From: PALSA-505 sp963762615
GTDB lineage: Bacteria; Actinomycetota; Actinomycetes; Streptosporangiales; Streptosporangiaceae
DNA: 64,000 nucleotides
NCBI GenBank assembly: GCA_963762615.1
Contig: CAVXLG010000001.1
Location: forward strand, 11,227-75,226
Direction of reading: 5' to 3'
The translations under genes were made by a program, and so were the position numbers. Under the pieces are notes generated by a model. The model was given only the letters and a program-made list of their open reading frames with translations. It was not told where the DNA came from and did not search any database. Numbering within the stretch: position 1 is the first letter of the stretch; each line of letters starts with the position of its first letter. This document shows, one piece after another, positions 23,075-32,316 of the stretch.

Positions 23075-26000
23075 TTAGCCACTGGGCCCGCGGGCCCGGT
23101 CGGCTGCGACGGGCACGCTGGCGTCGTTGCGGCTGCCCGTGCCCCCCGGGTTCGGCGGCGGGCTGGGCGGGCCCGTCCGGCATCGCAGCGGCCCTGACGT
23201 GCAGGACGGCGAGGGACTCGGGCTGGTAGGCGGCGGCGAGGTCGGCGGCGGGCTGCCGCCGCCGCAAGCCGGCCGCAGCGGAACATGGGTGCAGCTGGGG
23301 GTGGGGGTAGGCGGCGGCGGCTGCGGCGGCGGGCTCGGCGCCCGCCGCTGCTTCGGGTGGGTCAGGCCCTGCCCCGGTCCCATCAGGTTCCACGCGGTAC
23401 CGCCGAGGTCGGGCGCCGGGAAGTTCTCGACGGGCAGCTGGGCGAACTCCTTCTCGGCGAAGGAGTGCCAGATCAGGGCGGGCCAGTCGCCGCCGTACCC
23501 GGCCATCCCGCCGACCCCGTTCAGGGTCTGCGCGTTCGCGCTCGTGCTCGCGTTCTGGTTGTTGGTGAACATTCCGACGGTCAGCGAGTACTGCGGGATG
23601 GCGCCGAGGAAGAAGGCCGACTGCGCGGTTTCGGTGGTGCCGGTCTTGCCGATGATCGGCCGTCCGTCGCTCATCGCCGCGTTGGTGCCGGTCCCCTCGG
23701 TGGTGTCGAACGACAGGGCGTAGTTGACGTCGGACGCCTGATCCGGGGTGAGCACCTCGCGGTGCGTCACCTTCGCCGGGATCAGGTTTGTTCCCTGGGT
23801 GATCTGCTTGATCACATGCGGGGTGACGTACTGGCCGTCCGCGGCGAGGGTGGCGAACGTGTTCGCCTGCTCCTCCACCGTCAGTGCCGCGGTCCCCAGT
23901 GCGATGCCCACCTGGCCGACCATGTTCTGCAGACCGGAGCCCACGCTCGGGTAGGGCCCGGTGTTCACGCCGAATGACTTGGCCATGTTGATGACGTTCT
24001 GCGTGCCCACCCGGTGGGTGAGGTCGGTGTAGGCCGTGTTCAGCGACTGGGCGGTCGAATAGACCACGCTCTGCGGGCCGCCCAGGCCGCTGTCACCCGC
24101 GTCGTTGCTGAACTCGTGCCATCCGTACGGCGTGGCGGGGCAGCCCGCCTGCCCGGGGCCGGTGGCGGGCACGGAGTACTGCTGCGGGTAATGATCGCCG
24201 GGCACGCACAGCGGCGAGGTGCCGTCCAGGACGCTGGTCTTGACGCTCATGCCCTGCGCCCGCGCGGTGGCCAGCACGTACGGCTTGAACGACGACCCGA
24301 CTTGTTCCCTGTTCTCCAGCGCCATGTCCACATTGCAGGCGATCCGCTGACAGTACTTCTCCGGCTCGGAATAGCTCGGCCCGCTGTACATGGCGACGAT
24401 GGCGCCGGTGCCGGGCTGTTCGAGCACAGCGCCCACGTGCGCGTACCTGGGCAGCGCCTTGCCGTCGGCCGCCATCAGCTTCTCGTTCTGGCTCACCGTG
24501 GCGTACAGGGCGTTCATCATCGGCCTGCTGAACGTGGTGACGACGCGCAGCCCGGCGGTCTCGATCTCCGGCAGCGTGTAGTGATAGGTGTGCTCGAGCT
24601 CGTACCGCACCGCCTGCATGATGTACCCGTGGTAGCCAGCGTAGCTGGCGGTATCCGGCCGCGCGCTGACGACCGCGGGGAACTTCTGCGCCGCGGCCTG
24701 CTGCTGGGTCAGCTTGCCCATGGTCACCATGCCCTGCAGCACGTAGTGCCAGCGCGCCACCAGGGGCTGGTACCCGGCCGATCCCGGGGTCGGGTCGAAC
24801 GCGCCGGGCGCGTTGAGCATCGCGGCGATCATCGCGTCCTGCGCCACGTTCAGCTTGCTGGCGGCCTTGCCGAAGTACGTCTCGGCGGCCGCTCCGACTC
24901 CGTACGCGCCATCGCCGAAGTAGATCGTGTTCAGGTACTGGGTGAGGATCCAGTCCTTGGACTTCTGCCGGGCGAGCTTGACCGAGACGAAGATCTCCTT
25001 GAGCTTGCGGCTGATCGTCTGCTCGGTCCCGATGCCGGCGTAGTAGTTGCGGACGAACTGCTGGGTGATGGTGGAGCCGCCCTGCAGCGAGGTGCCCGAG
25101 CCGGTGATGTCGTCCCAGGCCGCACGGACGATGCCGGTCGGCGAGATACCGCCCTCGCCGTAGAAATTCCTGTCCTCCGCCGCGACCACGGCGTTCTTGA
25201 GCTGGACCGGAATCTGGCTGGAGGTGAGCACCTGGCGGTTGGTAGTGCCGAAGGTTCCCACGACGCTCTTGCCGTTGCTGAAGTACACCGTGGATGACTG
25301 CTGCAGGGCCAGCGCCGACACGTCGGTCGGGATCGCCGTGTCCGCGTACGCGACGCCGATGAGGACCGCGGCGACGGCGATCACGCCACCGAGCGCCGCC
25401 AGCGCTATCCCGATCGCCTTCTTCCAGGTCCAGTGCCGCCACCAGCTGCCCTTGCGCTTACCTGGCCTGCCATCGCGGCCGGCGCCGTCCCGGCCGCGCT
25501 TCCTGCCTCCGTTGCCCGGGCGGTTCCCGGTGTCGCCATAGCGGGCCGGCCGGCGGGGCTGGCGATCCGGCCGCCCTCAGCCCTCCGGGCGCCGTAGCCG
25601 TCCTCCCGCCGGTAGGCGCCCTCGCGCCGGTAGCCGTCATCCAGCCCGTAGGCATCCTCCCGCGCGTGGGCATCCTCCCGCCGGTAGCCGTCCTCGCGCC
25701 GGTAGGCCTGCTCCCGCCCCGACACCTGCTCCCGCGGGTAGGACTGCTCCCGCCCTGACGCCTGCTCCCGCCCGTAGGCCTGCCCGCGCCCGTTGTCCTG
25801 GCCGTAGCCGCCGCGGGGACGCAGGCCGAAGCGCTCGCTGTCATCCCCGCCGCCGCGGCCGTAATCGTCACGCTGCTGGCTGGCTTCCCGGTCGTATCCG
25901 CGGCCGCGGCCGTAATCGCCCGGGCGGCCCTGGTTTGCCGCCTGGCCGTAGCCGCCGTCCCGGTCCTCAGCCCGGCCGCGGCCGTCGGGGCCGTAGCCGT

Positions 26001-26091
26001 CGCCGCGCGGCCCGGCACCGCGCGCCCGGCCCGTCTGGCCGGAATCGCGGCGGTGTCGCCGACCTGATCCGGTGAAGCCTGAAGTGCTCAC
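23075..26091 (-). CDS. Class A penicillin-binding protein, apparent frameshift in the cytoplasmic tail
   Basis: A bifunctional peptidoglycan synthase. The cytoplasmic N-terminus (from 26091) is a low-complexity tail with many RRED/GREQ repeats. A basic stretch, a membrane helix (GIALAALGGVIAVAAVLIGV) and the catalytic domains follow in another frame. The frame change lies near 25560 and is equivalent to one missing base. GT51 catalytic Glu is in VVAAEDRNFYGEGG. The transpeptidase has SSFK, SLNT and KTGTTE. The C-terminal tail is very Pro/Ser-rich. In Streptomyces a PBP sits at the same place between ino1 and rpsF. The indel may be an assembly error. Confidence 0.88.
25590..25800 (-). repeat. 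Degenerate hexapeptide-coding repeats in the PBP tail
   Basis: About 18-base degenerate repeats encode Y-R-R-E-D-G/A and related Y-G-R-E-Q-A units, giving an alternating charged, disordered cytoplasmic tail. Confidence 0.6.
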
Positions 26092-26264
26092 GCATCCTCA
26101 CTGGTTAACGGCCCTCGGCGGGCGGGACCGCCGATGCTGTCGGGGGTCCGGCGGGCTAGCGCGCCCGGCTGGCACTCGAAAGTACCCGGTCGCGTCCTTC
26201 GCTACCGGCCCACTGGCTTCTATCCGTCACACCTGCAACGTGATCGGCCAGGCCTCGCGATGGC

Positions 26265-26660
26265 TCAATCGCCGGCCCGGACACGCCGACCGCGCCTGGT
26301 GCGCGGCTCGCCCGTGCCGAGAACGTAGGACGAAGCGAGGTGGTTCCACGCACAACTCTGACAGACCTCAACGACGTAAGCCTGGAACTCACCGTATTCC
26401 AGGGCCATTTCATCGAGTTCGGGACCGCGTTTTACCCTGCCTTCATACTGTCCGAGTTCGTCCCCGTAGACGTAGGTAACGTGGGTGAGCTTGGCTCTGC
26501 GGCAGATGGGGCAGGGCCTGTCGGTCGGCTCCCCGTGGAACTTCGCGGCCCGCAGCAGGTACGGATGAGCATCGCACACGTCGGCGATCGTGGTCCGCCC
26601 GGCCAGCACGGACCTCAGCGTCGCCCTCCTGGCGAGCGCGTAGTCAACGACCGAGCGCAT
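26265..26660 (-). CDS. DUF5318 zinc-ribbon-like protein
   Basis: A 131-residue actinobacterial protein with two cysteine pairs, CPIC in TDRPCPICRRAKLTHVTYVYGDEL and CQSC in VVEVCQSCAWNHL, which together should bind one zinc. The N-terminal part MRSVVDYALARRATL is the DUF5318 start; ATG 26660 is preferred to 26669. Function is not known. It lies upstream of the PBP gene on the same strand, a conserved neighbourhood in actinomycetes. Confidence 0.8.
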   Translation of the reverse strand: MRSVVDYALARRATLRSVLAGRTTIADVCDAHPYLLRAAKFHGEPTDRPCPICRRAKLTHVTYVYGDELGQYEGRVKRGPELDEMALEYGEFQAYVVEVCQSCAWNHLASSYVLGTGEPRTRRGRRVRAGD

Positions 26661-26764
26661 GGAGCCCATGCCCGACAGGGTACGTCGGAAGCCCGCCGGC
26701 GCCGAGCCCGGAACTTCCGCGCGATGCCCGGACTTGCGCTGCCGGCCGCGGCAACATATCTTTG

Positions 26765-26787
26765 CGATGTATCGCTGCGATACATCG
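26765..26787. promoter_or_regulatory. PadR-type operator upstream of the padR-like gene
   Basis: Perfect 10-base arms CGATGTATCG and CGATACATCG are separated by CTG. They contain ATGT...ACAT, the PadR operator pattern, 72 bases before the regulator start. Autoregulation, and possibly ino1 control, is inferred. Confidence 0.75.
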
Positions 26788-26858
26788 GAGAGATACGTCA
26801 GGACCGTGCACGGCTTCCGCCGAACACGGCAGGCCGATCAGAGGAAGGCGCCGGCTAG

Positions 26859-27473
26859 GTGAGCGACCATCGCGCAGGCAGCCTCAGCCCGGCGGACAGC
26901 CGCCCCGGCGGCCGGCGCTCGGGCGTGCTCGAACTGGCCGTGCTCGGCCTGCTGCATGAGACGCCCATGCACGGGTATGAGCTGCGCAAGCGGCTCAACG
27001 CCTTGCTCGGGGCTTTCCGGGCCTTCTCCTACGGATCGCTGTACCCCTGCCTGAAGGAGCTGCTGCTGCGGGGCCTGATCGTGGAGGAATCGGCTGCCGA
27101 TGCGTCGCGGCCGCTGGCCGGACGCCGCTCGAAGATCGTCTACCGGCTGACCGCCGAGGGCAAGGAGCGGCTGCAGGACCTGCTCGCCGAGGCGGGGCCT
27201 GCCGCCTGGGAGGACGACGGCTTTGGTGTCCGGTTCGCCTTCTTCGGCCAGACCAGGGCGGACGTCAGGCTCCGGATCCTGGAAGGACGGCGCAGCCGGC
27301 TCGAGGAGCGGATGGAAAGCGTGCGTGCCGCCCTCGCCAGGACCAGGGAGCGGCTGGACAGTTACACGCTGGAGCTGCACAAGCATGGCCTGGAGTCGGT
27401 GGAGCGGGAAGTCCGCTGGCTGAACGAGCTGATCGCTTCGGAAAGAGAATCCGGTCCGGGCACCAAGACCTAA
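26859..27473 (+). CDS. PadR-family transcriptional regulator
   Basis: A 204-residue PadR regulator. The winged helix covers about residues 25-110 (VLELAVLGLLHETPMHGYEL, then YGSLYPCLKELLLRGLI and SKIVYRLTAEGKERL), and a C-terminal helical dimerisation domain follows (LEERMESVRAALARTRERL). It is 94 bases upstream of ino1, the same pairing as in Streptomyces. A perfect PadR-type palindrome lies upstream. It most likely represses its own transcript and may control inositol phosphate synthesis. The start is GTG 26859. Confidence 0.88.
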   Translation: MSDHRAGSLSPADSRPGGRRSGVLELAVLGLLHETPMHGYELRKRLNALLGAFRAFSYGSLYPCLKELLLRGLIVEESAADASRPLAGRRSKIVYRLTAEGKERLQDLLAEAGPAAWEDDGFGVRFAFFGQTRADVRLRILEGRRSRLEERMESVRAALARTRERLDSYTLELHKHGLESVEREVRWLNELIASERESGPGTKT

Positions 27474-27567
27474 GCGTGGCACGACCGCACCCCGCACCTG
27501 CGGGCGGTAGCACGGCGGTGCCATGAGTGAACGCCAACTGAACGGCACGAGTAAAGGAGCCATCCTG

Positions 27568-28647
27568 ATGGGATCGGTACGGGTAGCCATCGTCGGCGTG
27601 GGCAACTGCGCTAGTTCCCTGGTCCAGGGCGTGGAGTACTACGCCGATGCTGCCCCGGACAGCCGGGTACCCGGCCTGATGCATGTGCGGTTCGGCCCCT
27701 ACCACGTCTCGGACGTGGAGTTTGTCGCCGCCTTCGACGTGGACGCCAAGAAGGTCGGCCAGGATCTGTCCGAGGCCATCCTGGCCAGCGAGAACAACAC
27801 CATCAAGCTCTGCGACGTTCCGCCCACCGGGGTAACGGTGCAGCGAGGGCCGACCCTGGACGGGCTCGGCGAGTACTACCGCGACATCATCGCCGAGTCC
27901 GACGAGCCGCCGGCCGACGTGGTGCAGGTGCTCAGGGAGTCACGGGCGGACGTGCTCGTCTCCTACCTGCCGGTGGGCTCCGAGGAGGCGGACCGCTACT
28001 ACGCCCAGTGCGCCATCGACGCGGGCGTCGCGTTCGTCAACGCGCTTCCCGTGTTCATCGCCTCCGACCCGGCCTGGGCGGCCAAGTTCAGCGACGCGGG
28101 CGTTCCGATCATCGGCGACGACATCAAGTCCCAGGTCGGCGCGACGATCACGCACCGCGTGCTGGCGAAGCTCTTCGAGGACCGCGGGGTCGAGCTGCAG
28201 CGCACCTACCAGCTCAACGTCGGCGGCAACATGGACTTCATGAACATGCTGGAGCGCAGCAGGCTGCAGACCAAGAAGCTGTCGAAGACCCAGTCGGTAA
28301 CGTCGCAGATCCCGCACGAGATGGAGCGCGCCTCCGTGCACATCGGCCCCTCCGACCACGTGCCCTGGCTGGATGACCGCAAGCTGGCGTTCGTCCGGCT
28401 CGAGGGGCGCGCGTTCGGTGACGTGCCGCTGAACCTGGAGTACCGGCTCGAGGTGTGGGACTCGCCGAACTCCGCGGGCGTCATCATCGACGCGATCAGG
28501 GCGGCGAAGATCGCCAAGGACCGCGGCATCGGCGGCCCCGTGCTCTCCCCCTCGTCGTACTTCATGAAGTCGCCGCCCGAGCAGTACGGCGACGACGTGT
28601 GCCGGGACCGGGTAGAGAAGTTCATCCGCGGCGAGATCGACCGCTAG
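27568..28647 (+). CDS. ino1: myo-inositol-1-phosphate synthase
   Basis: A 359-residue NAD-dependent enzyme that converts glucose-6-phosphate to inositol-1-phosphate, the entry to phosphatidylinositol and mycothiol. The dinucleotide-binding start is SVRVAIVGVGNCASSLVQG. NALPVFIASDP, GDDIKSQVGATITHRVL and LNVGGNMDFMNMLE are characteristic. ATG 27568 is nine bases after AAAGGAG; an upstream in-frame ATG at 27523 would add fifteen unconserved residues. Length agrees with actinobacterial enzymes. A strong terminator follows. Confidence 0.95.
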   Translation: MGSVRVAIVGVGNCASSLVQGVEYYADAAPDSRVPGLMHVRFGPYHVSDVEFVAAFDVDAKKVGQDLSEAILASENNTIKLCDVPPTGVTVQRGPTLDGLGEYYRDIIAESDEPPADVVQVLRESRADVLVSYLPVGSEEADRYYAQCAIDAGVAFVNALPVFIASDPAWAAKFSDAGVPIIGDDIKSQVGATITHRVLAKLFEDRGVELQRTYQLNVGGNMDFMNMLERSRLQTKKLSKTQSVTSQIPHEMERASVHIGPSDHVPWLDDRKLAFVRLEGRAFGDVPLNLEYRLEVWDSPNSAGVIIDAIRAAKIAKDRGIGGPVLSPSSYFMKSPPEQYGDDVCRDRVEKFIRGEIDR

Positions 28648-28656
28648 CCAGGTCTG

Positions 28657-28698
28657 GCGGATCTTCGGCGGCGCGGGCCGGCGCCGCCGAAGATCCGC
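28657..28698 (+). terminator. Perfect 18-bp hairpin after ino1
   Basis: Arms 28657-28674 and 28681-28698 are fully complementary around loop GGGCCG, ten bases after the ino1 stop. The next gene on the same strand has its own leaderless promoter. Confidence 0.9.
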
Positions 28699-28806
28699 AA
28701 GGGCACGGCCTGAATCCTTCCGGGTGCCGGGAAGGCCCGGCCGTTCGGTCGCCCGAGCCCGTCCCGGCGCTGGCTGCGGGCCGCCCGCGGCCGGCTGGCG
28801 ACGCCG

Positions 28807-28812
28807 TAGGCT
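28807..28812 (+). promoter_or_regulatory. -10 box for leaderless MFS gene
   Basis: TAGGCT and a six-base gap precede GTG 28819. Confidence 0.5.
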
Positions 28813-28818
28813 GAACGG

Positions 28819-30246
28819 GTGGGCTTTCAGGCGGGTTGGCGCGGCCTGCTCGCCACGGCCCGGATGAGGCTAGGCCTGGGCGGGCGGCCCGCGCGATCGC
28901 CGTTCTTCGCTGACCTGGCGACGGTGCTGGCCGAGCGGGACTTCCGCCGGCTGTTCGGCACCCGGCTGATATCGCAGGCCGGCGACGGCATGTTCACCGC
29001 CGGCCTGGGCGCGTACGTGTTCTTCAACGCCACGACGTTCCCCAACCCGGTATCGGCGGCCGGGGCCTTCGCGGTGCTCTACCTGCCCTACTCGCTGATC
29101 GGCCCGTTCGCGGGCGTCTTCATCGACCGCTGGTCGCGCCGGCAGATCCTGGTCTGGTCGGCGCTCATCCGGGCCGTCTTCGTAGCGGTGACCGCCTCCC
29201 TGGTGGCCTCCGGGAACCTGGGAGTACCGCTGTACGCCGGCGTGCTGGCGGTGCTCGGCGTGAACAGGTTCTTCCTGTCGTCGCTGTCGGCTGCCCTGCC
29301 GCACGTGGTGGCCCAGGACAAGCTGGTCATGGCCAACTCGGTCGCCCCCACCGCCGGCACGATCGCCGGTTTCCTCGGCGGCTTCATCGGGCTGGGCATT
29401 CACCTGGCCACCGGCGGCGGCCGGGGCGGCTCGGCGGCCACCCTGCTCGTCGCGGGGGCCTGCTACCTGGTGGCCGGGGCGGTCGGGGCGACCATGCGCC
29501 GGGACGCGCTCGGGCCGGACCAGAAGGAGCGCGAGCAGCAGCAGGCCGGGATCCTCACCGAACTCCGCCTCGTCACGGCGGGCCTGGTGGCGGGGGCGCG
29601 GCACGTGCTGCGGCGGCGGCCGGCGGCCGCCGCCCTGCTAGCTACCGCCTGCCAGCGCATGATGTACGGGATCTTGTTCCTGATGTCGATCTTGCTCTAC
29701 CGCAACTACTTCTACCACGCCAGCGCCAGCAACGCGCTGAACCACTTCACGCTCGTGATCGTGGCCGCGGCGCTCGGCTACGGTGCCGCCGCGGTGATCA
29801 CCCCGATAGTGACCCCGCGGCTGCCCGACGGAAGCCTGATAACGATCATGCTCGTGGTCGCCGGGGTGGTCTGCGGTTCGCTGGGCGTCACCTTCAGCCA
29901 GGTGCCCTTCTACGTCATCAGCTTCGCCCTCGGCCTCGCCGCGCAGTCCGTGGCCATCACCGCGACCACGATCATCCAGCGGGAGGTGGACGACGATTTC
30001 CGCGGGCGGGTGTTCTCGTTCTACGACATGCTGTTCAACGTGCCGTTCGTGATCGGCGCGGCCGTGGCCGCCGCGTTCCTGCCCTTCGACGGCAAGTCCT
30101 ACGCGCTGGTCGCGGTGGCCGGCGGGGGATACCTGCTCGCCGCCGTGGTGTACGCGCTGCTGCGCCGTCAGCCCTCGGCGGGCGGTCCCGCGCCGTCGTC
30201 GGCCGCGGTGAGCCCCTCCGCCGCCGCCCAGCGCAGCAGCTCCTGA
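28819..30246 (+). CDS. MFS transporter
   Basis: A 475-residue integral membrane protein with about twelve hydrophobic segments. RDFRRLFGTRLISQAGDGMF opens the first helix and the typical loop FAGVFIDRWSRRQILV follows helix 2, matching the MFS_3 subgroup of putative exporters. Substrate unknown. The C-terminus is a Ser/Ala-rich tail. GTG 28819 fits the leaderless promoter. Its 3' end overlaps the convergent cca gene by 79 bases. The same neighbour relation (ino1, MFS, cca) is common in actinomycetes. Confidence 0.88.
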   Translation: MGFQAGWRGLLATARMRLGLGGRPARSPFFADLATVLAERDFRRLFGTRLISQAGDGMFTAGLGAYVFFNATTFPNPVSAAGAFAVLYLPYSLIGPFAGVFIDRWSRRQILVWSALIRAVFVAVTASLVASGNLGVPLYAGVLAVLGVNRFFLSSLSAALPHVVAQDKLVMANSVAPTAGTIAGFLGGFIGLGIHLATGGGRGGSAATLLVAGACYLVAGAVGATMRRDALGPDQKEREQQQAGILTELRLVTAGLVAGARHVLRRRPAAAALLATACQRMMYGILFLMSILLYRNYFYHASASNALNHFTLVIVAAALGYGAAAVITPIVTPRLPDGSLITIMLVVAGVVCGSLGVTFSQVPFYVISFALGLAAQSVAITATTIIQREVDDDFRGRVFSFYDMLFNVPFVIGAAVAAAFLPFDGKSYALVAVAGGGYLLAAVVYALLRRQPSAGGPAPSSAAVSPSAAAQRSSS

Positions 30247-31655
30247 GTGGCCCGCTCCCGGCCCAGCGGGCCGTGCTCGATGCGCAGGTCCAGCAGGTAC
30301 CTGAGCGCATCCCCGACCGTCCGCCCCGGCGGTACCCGCAGGATGGTCATGACCTCGTTGCCGTCCAGATCGGGCCGCAGGCTGGCCAGCTCCTCCTGCT
30401 GGCCCAGGACCTCGATCCGGTCCTCGAGGCTGTCGTAGGAACGGGCCAGCCAGGCGGCCTTGGCCTTGTTCCTTGTCGTGCAGTCCGCCCTGGTCAGCGC
30501 GTGCAGTCGGGTGAGCAGGGGGCCGGCATCCCTGACGTAGCGACGGACGGCGGAGTCGGTCCACTCGCCCGACCCGTAGCCGTGGAACCGCAAATGCAGG
30601 AAGACCAGTTTCGCGACGTCCTCGACCACCCACGACGGAAAGCGAAGTTGCCTCAGCCGTTCGCGAGCCATGCCCGCTCCCACCGCCTCATGGTGGTGGA
30701 ACGCGACCCGTCCGCCGGGCAGCCGGGACCGGGTCCTCGGCTTGCCGATGTCGTGCAGCAGCGCCGCCAGCCGCAGCACAAGGTCGCCTTCCAGCCCGTA
30801 CCGCTGCTCAAGCGCGATCGCCTGCTCGAGCACGGTAAGCGTGTGCTGGTACACGTCCTTGTGCCGGAAATGCTCGTCGGGGGCGAGCCGGAGCATGGGC
30901 ACCTCGGGCAGCACCTGCTCGGCCACTCCGGTATCAACCAGGAGCACGATGCCCCGGACCGGGTCGGGGGCGAGCATGAGCTTTTCCAGTTCGACCCTGA
31001 TCCGCTCGGCCGGCACCGACTGCACCCGCCCGGCCAGCCGGGTCATCGCGTCCTTGACCTCCGTGACCGGCTCGAAGCCGAGCTGGGCGGCGAACCTGGC
31101 CGCGCGCAGGATGCGCAGCGGGTCGTCGGTGAACGAGTCCTCCGCCGGGCCCGGCGTCCGCAGCACCTTCTCCCGCAGGTCGCGCAGTCCCCCGAACGGG
31201 TCCACAAGGTCGCCCGACGGCAGCCGGGCCGCCATCGCGTTCACCGTGAAGTCGCGCCGCCCCAGGTCCCCTTCCAGCGTGTTCACGTACTGCACCGCCG
31301 GCTTGCGAGAGCCTGCGGCGTACCGCTCGCTCCGGTAGGTGGTGATCTCGAAGGATTGCTCGCCCTTGCGCAGGCCGACGGTGCCGAACTCGATCCCGAC
31401 GGTCCAGCTGTGATCCGCCCAGCCGGCGGTGATCTTCAGGACCTGCTCCGGCGAGGCGTCTGTGGCCAGGTCGACATCCCCCGGGCGCCGGATCAGGAAC
31501 ACGTCACGGACCGAGCCGCCGACGAGCGCGAGCTGGTGACCGCGCCTGGTGAAGAGCCGGGCCAGGTCGCCCAGCGGGCGCGTGACGGCAGCCAGCAGCT
31601 CAGCGGCGGCCTTGCGCTGCGCTGAGCTGAGCGGGCGTGAATCCGGCACGGGCAT
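30168..31655 (-). CDS. cca: CCA tRNA nucleotidyltransferase
   Basis: A 495-residue class II tRNA nucleotidyltransferase that adds or repairs the 3' CCA end. The head domain has LVGGSVRDVFLIRRPGDVDL (G-G-x-V-R-D with the catalytic D-x-D) and RRDFTVNAMA; LRILRAARFAAQLGF is the nucleotide-recognition part. A C-terminal HD domain follows (LLHDIGKPRTR). Most tRNAs need it; of the two tRNA genes here, tRNA-Ile lacks an encoded CCA. The 3' end overlaps the MFS gene tail to tail. Confidence 0.93.
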   Translation of the reverse strand: MPVPDSRPLSSAQRKAAAELLAAVTRPLGDLARLFTRRGHQLALVGGSVRDVFLIRRPGDVDLATDASPEQVLKITAGWADHSWTVGIEFGTVGLRKGEQSFEITTYRSERYAAGSRKPAVQYVNTLEGDLGRRDFTVNAMAARLPSGDLVDPFGGLRDLREKVLRTPGPAEDSFTDDPLRILRAARFAAQLGFEPVTEVKDAMTRLAGRVQSVPAERIRVELEKLMLAPDPVRGIVLLVDTGVAEQVLPEVPMLRLAPDEHFRHKDVYQHTLTVLEQAIALEQRYGLEGDLVLRLAALLHDIGKPRTRSRLPGGRVAFHHHEAVGAGMARERLRQLRFPSWVVEDVAKLVFLHLRFHGYGSGEWTDSAVRRYVRDAGPLLTRLHALTRADCTTRNKAKAAWLARSYDSLEDRIEVLGQQEELASLRPDLDGNEVMTILRVPPGRTVGDALRYLLDLRIEHGPLGRERATQELLRWAAAEGLTAADDGAGPPAEG

Positions 31656-31823
31656 CGAGGGTAGTGGCGTAGATAAACTCAGGTGAGGCGGGTGCCCCCT
31701 GCCGGGCTCGGTGAAGGGGCAGGAGCCCGAAGCCTAACGGGCGGCACAGCCCGAACGCTACGCGCACGTGCACGGCCGGCGGCCGCAGTGCCCGGGACCG
31801 CCCGGCAGGGACCCGGAGGCGCG

Positions 31824-32306
31824 ATGAACAATGCTCTCACGGTGCACCGGATGCTGCTGGAGAGCGGCATCCGGCACGAAATCGTCCAGTTGCCCCGGAC
31901 GATCACCTCGGCGGACCAGCTGCCCGCGGTGCTGGCGCTGCCCGCGCGGCGCTGTCTCGCGGTACGCGTGTACGAGGCGGACGGCGGGCATGCTGCGATC
32001 ATCGTCCGGCCGGATCTGGCCCTCCCGGCCCGGAAGTTCGGGGAGATCACCGGGTGGCGGCACGTCCGCGCTGCCGACGAAGACACGGTCAGCTCCGTGA
32101 CCGGCTACGCGGCCGGGCTGGTCGCGCCGCTCGCCCTGCCCGACGGGCTCCCGCTCTACGTGGATCAGGCGCTGGCTGAGGACGCCGACGATGACACGGT
32201 CGTCTATACCTCGACCGGCGAGTCCGGCACCGCTCTCGGCATCGGGCTGCTCGACCTCCTGGACCGCGCCGCCGCGAAGCCCGTCGCAGTCACGCGCCGG
32301 CAATAG
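31824..32306 (+). CDS. YbaK/EbsC-type aminoacyl-tRNA deacylase domain protein
   Basis: A 160-residue protein of the YbaK/prolyl-tRNA-editing superfamily, which hydrolyses mischarged aminoacyl-tRNA. TVHRMLLESGIRHEIVQLP and the SADQLPAVLALPARRCLAVRVY segment are typical, and the C-terminal GSAL-like loop is replaced by ESGTALGIGLLDLL. The conserved catalytic Lys of YbaK is not obvious, so substrate and activity are open. The ATG at 31824 has GGAGG four bases upstream. It is divergent from cca and followed by the DUF6049 gene. Confidence 0.75.
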   Translation: MNNALTVHRMLLESGIRHEIVQLPRTITSADQLPAVLALPARRCLAVRVYEADGGHAAIIVRPDLALPARKFGEITGWRHVRAADEDTVSSVTGYAAGLVAPLALPDGLPLYVDQALAEDADDDTVVYTSTGESGTALGIGLLDLLDRAAAKPVAVTRRQ

Positions 32307-32309
32307 CAT
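32304..32309 (+). promoter_or_regulatory. -10 box for leaderless DUF6049 gene
   Basis: TAGCAT and a seven-base gap precede GTG 32317. It overlaps the end of the YbaK gene. Confidence 0.4.
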
Positions 32310-32316
32310 TTCAACC

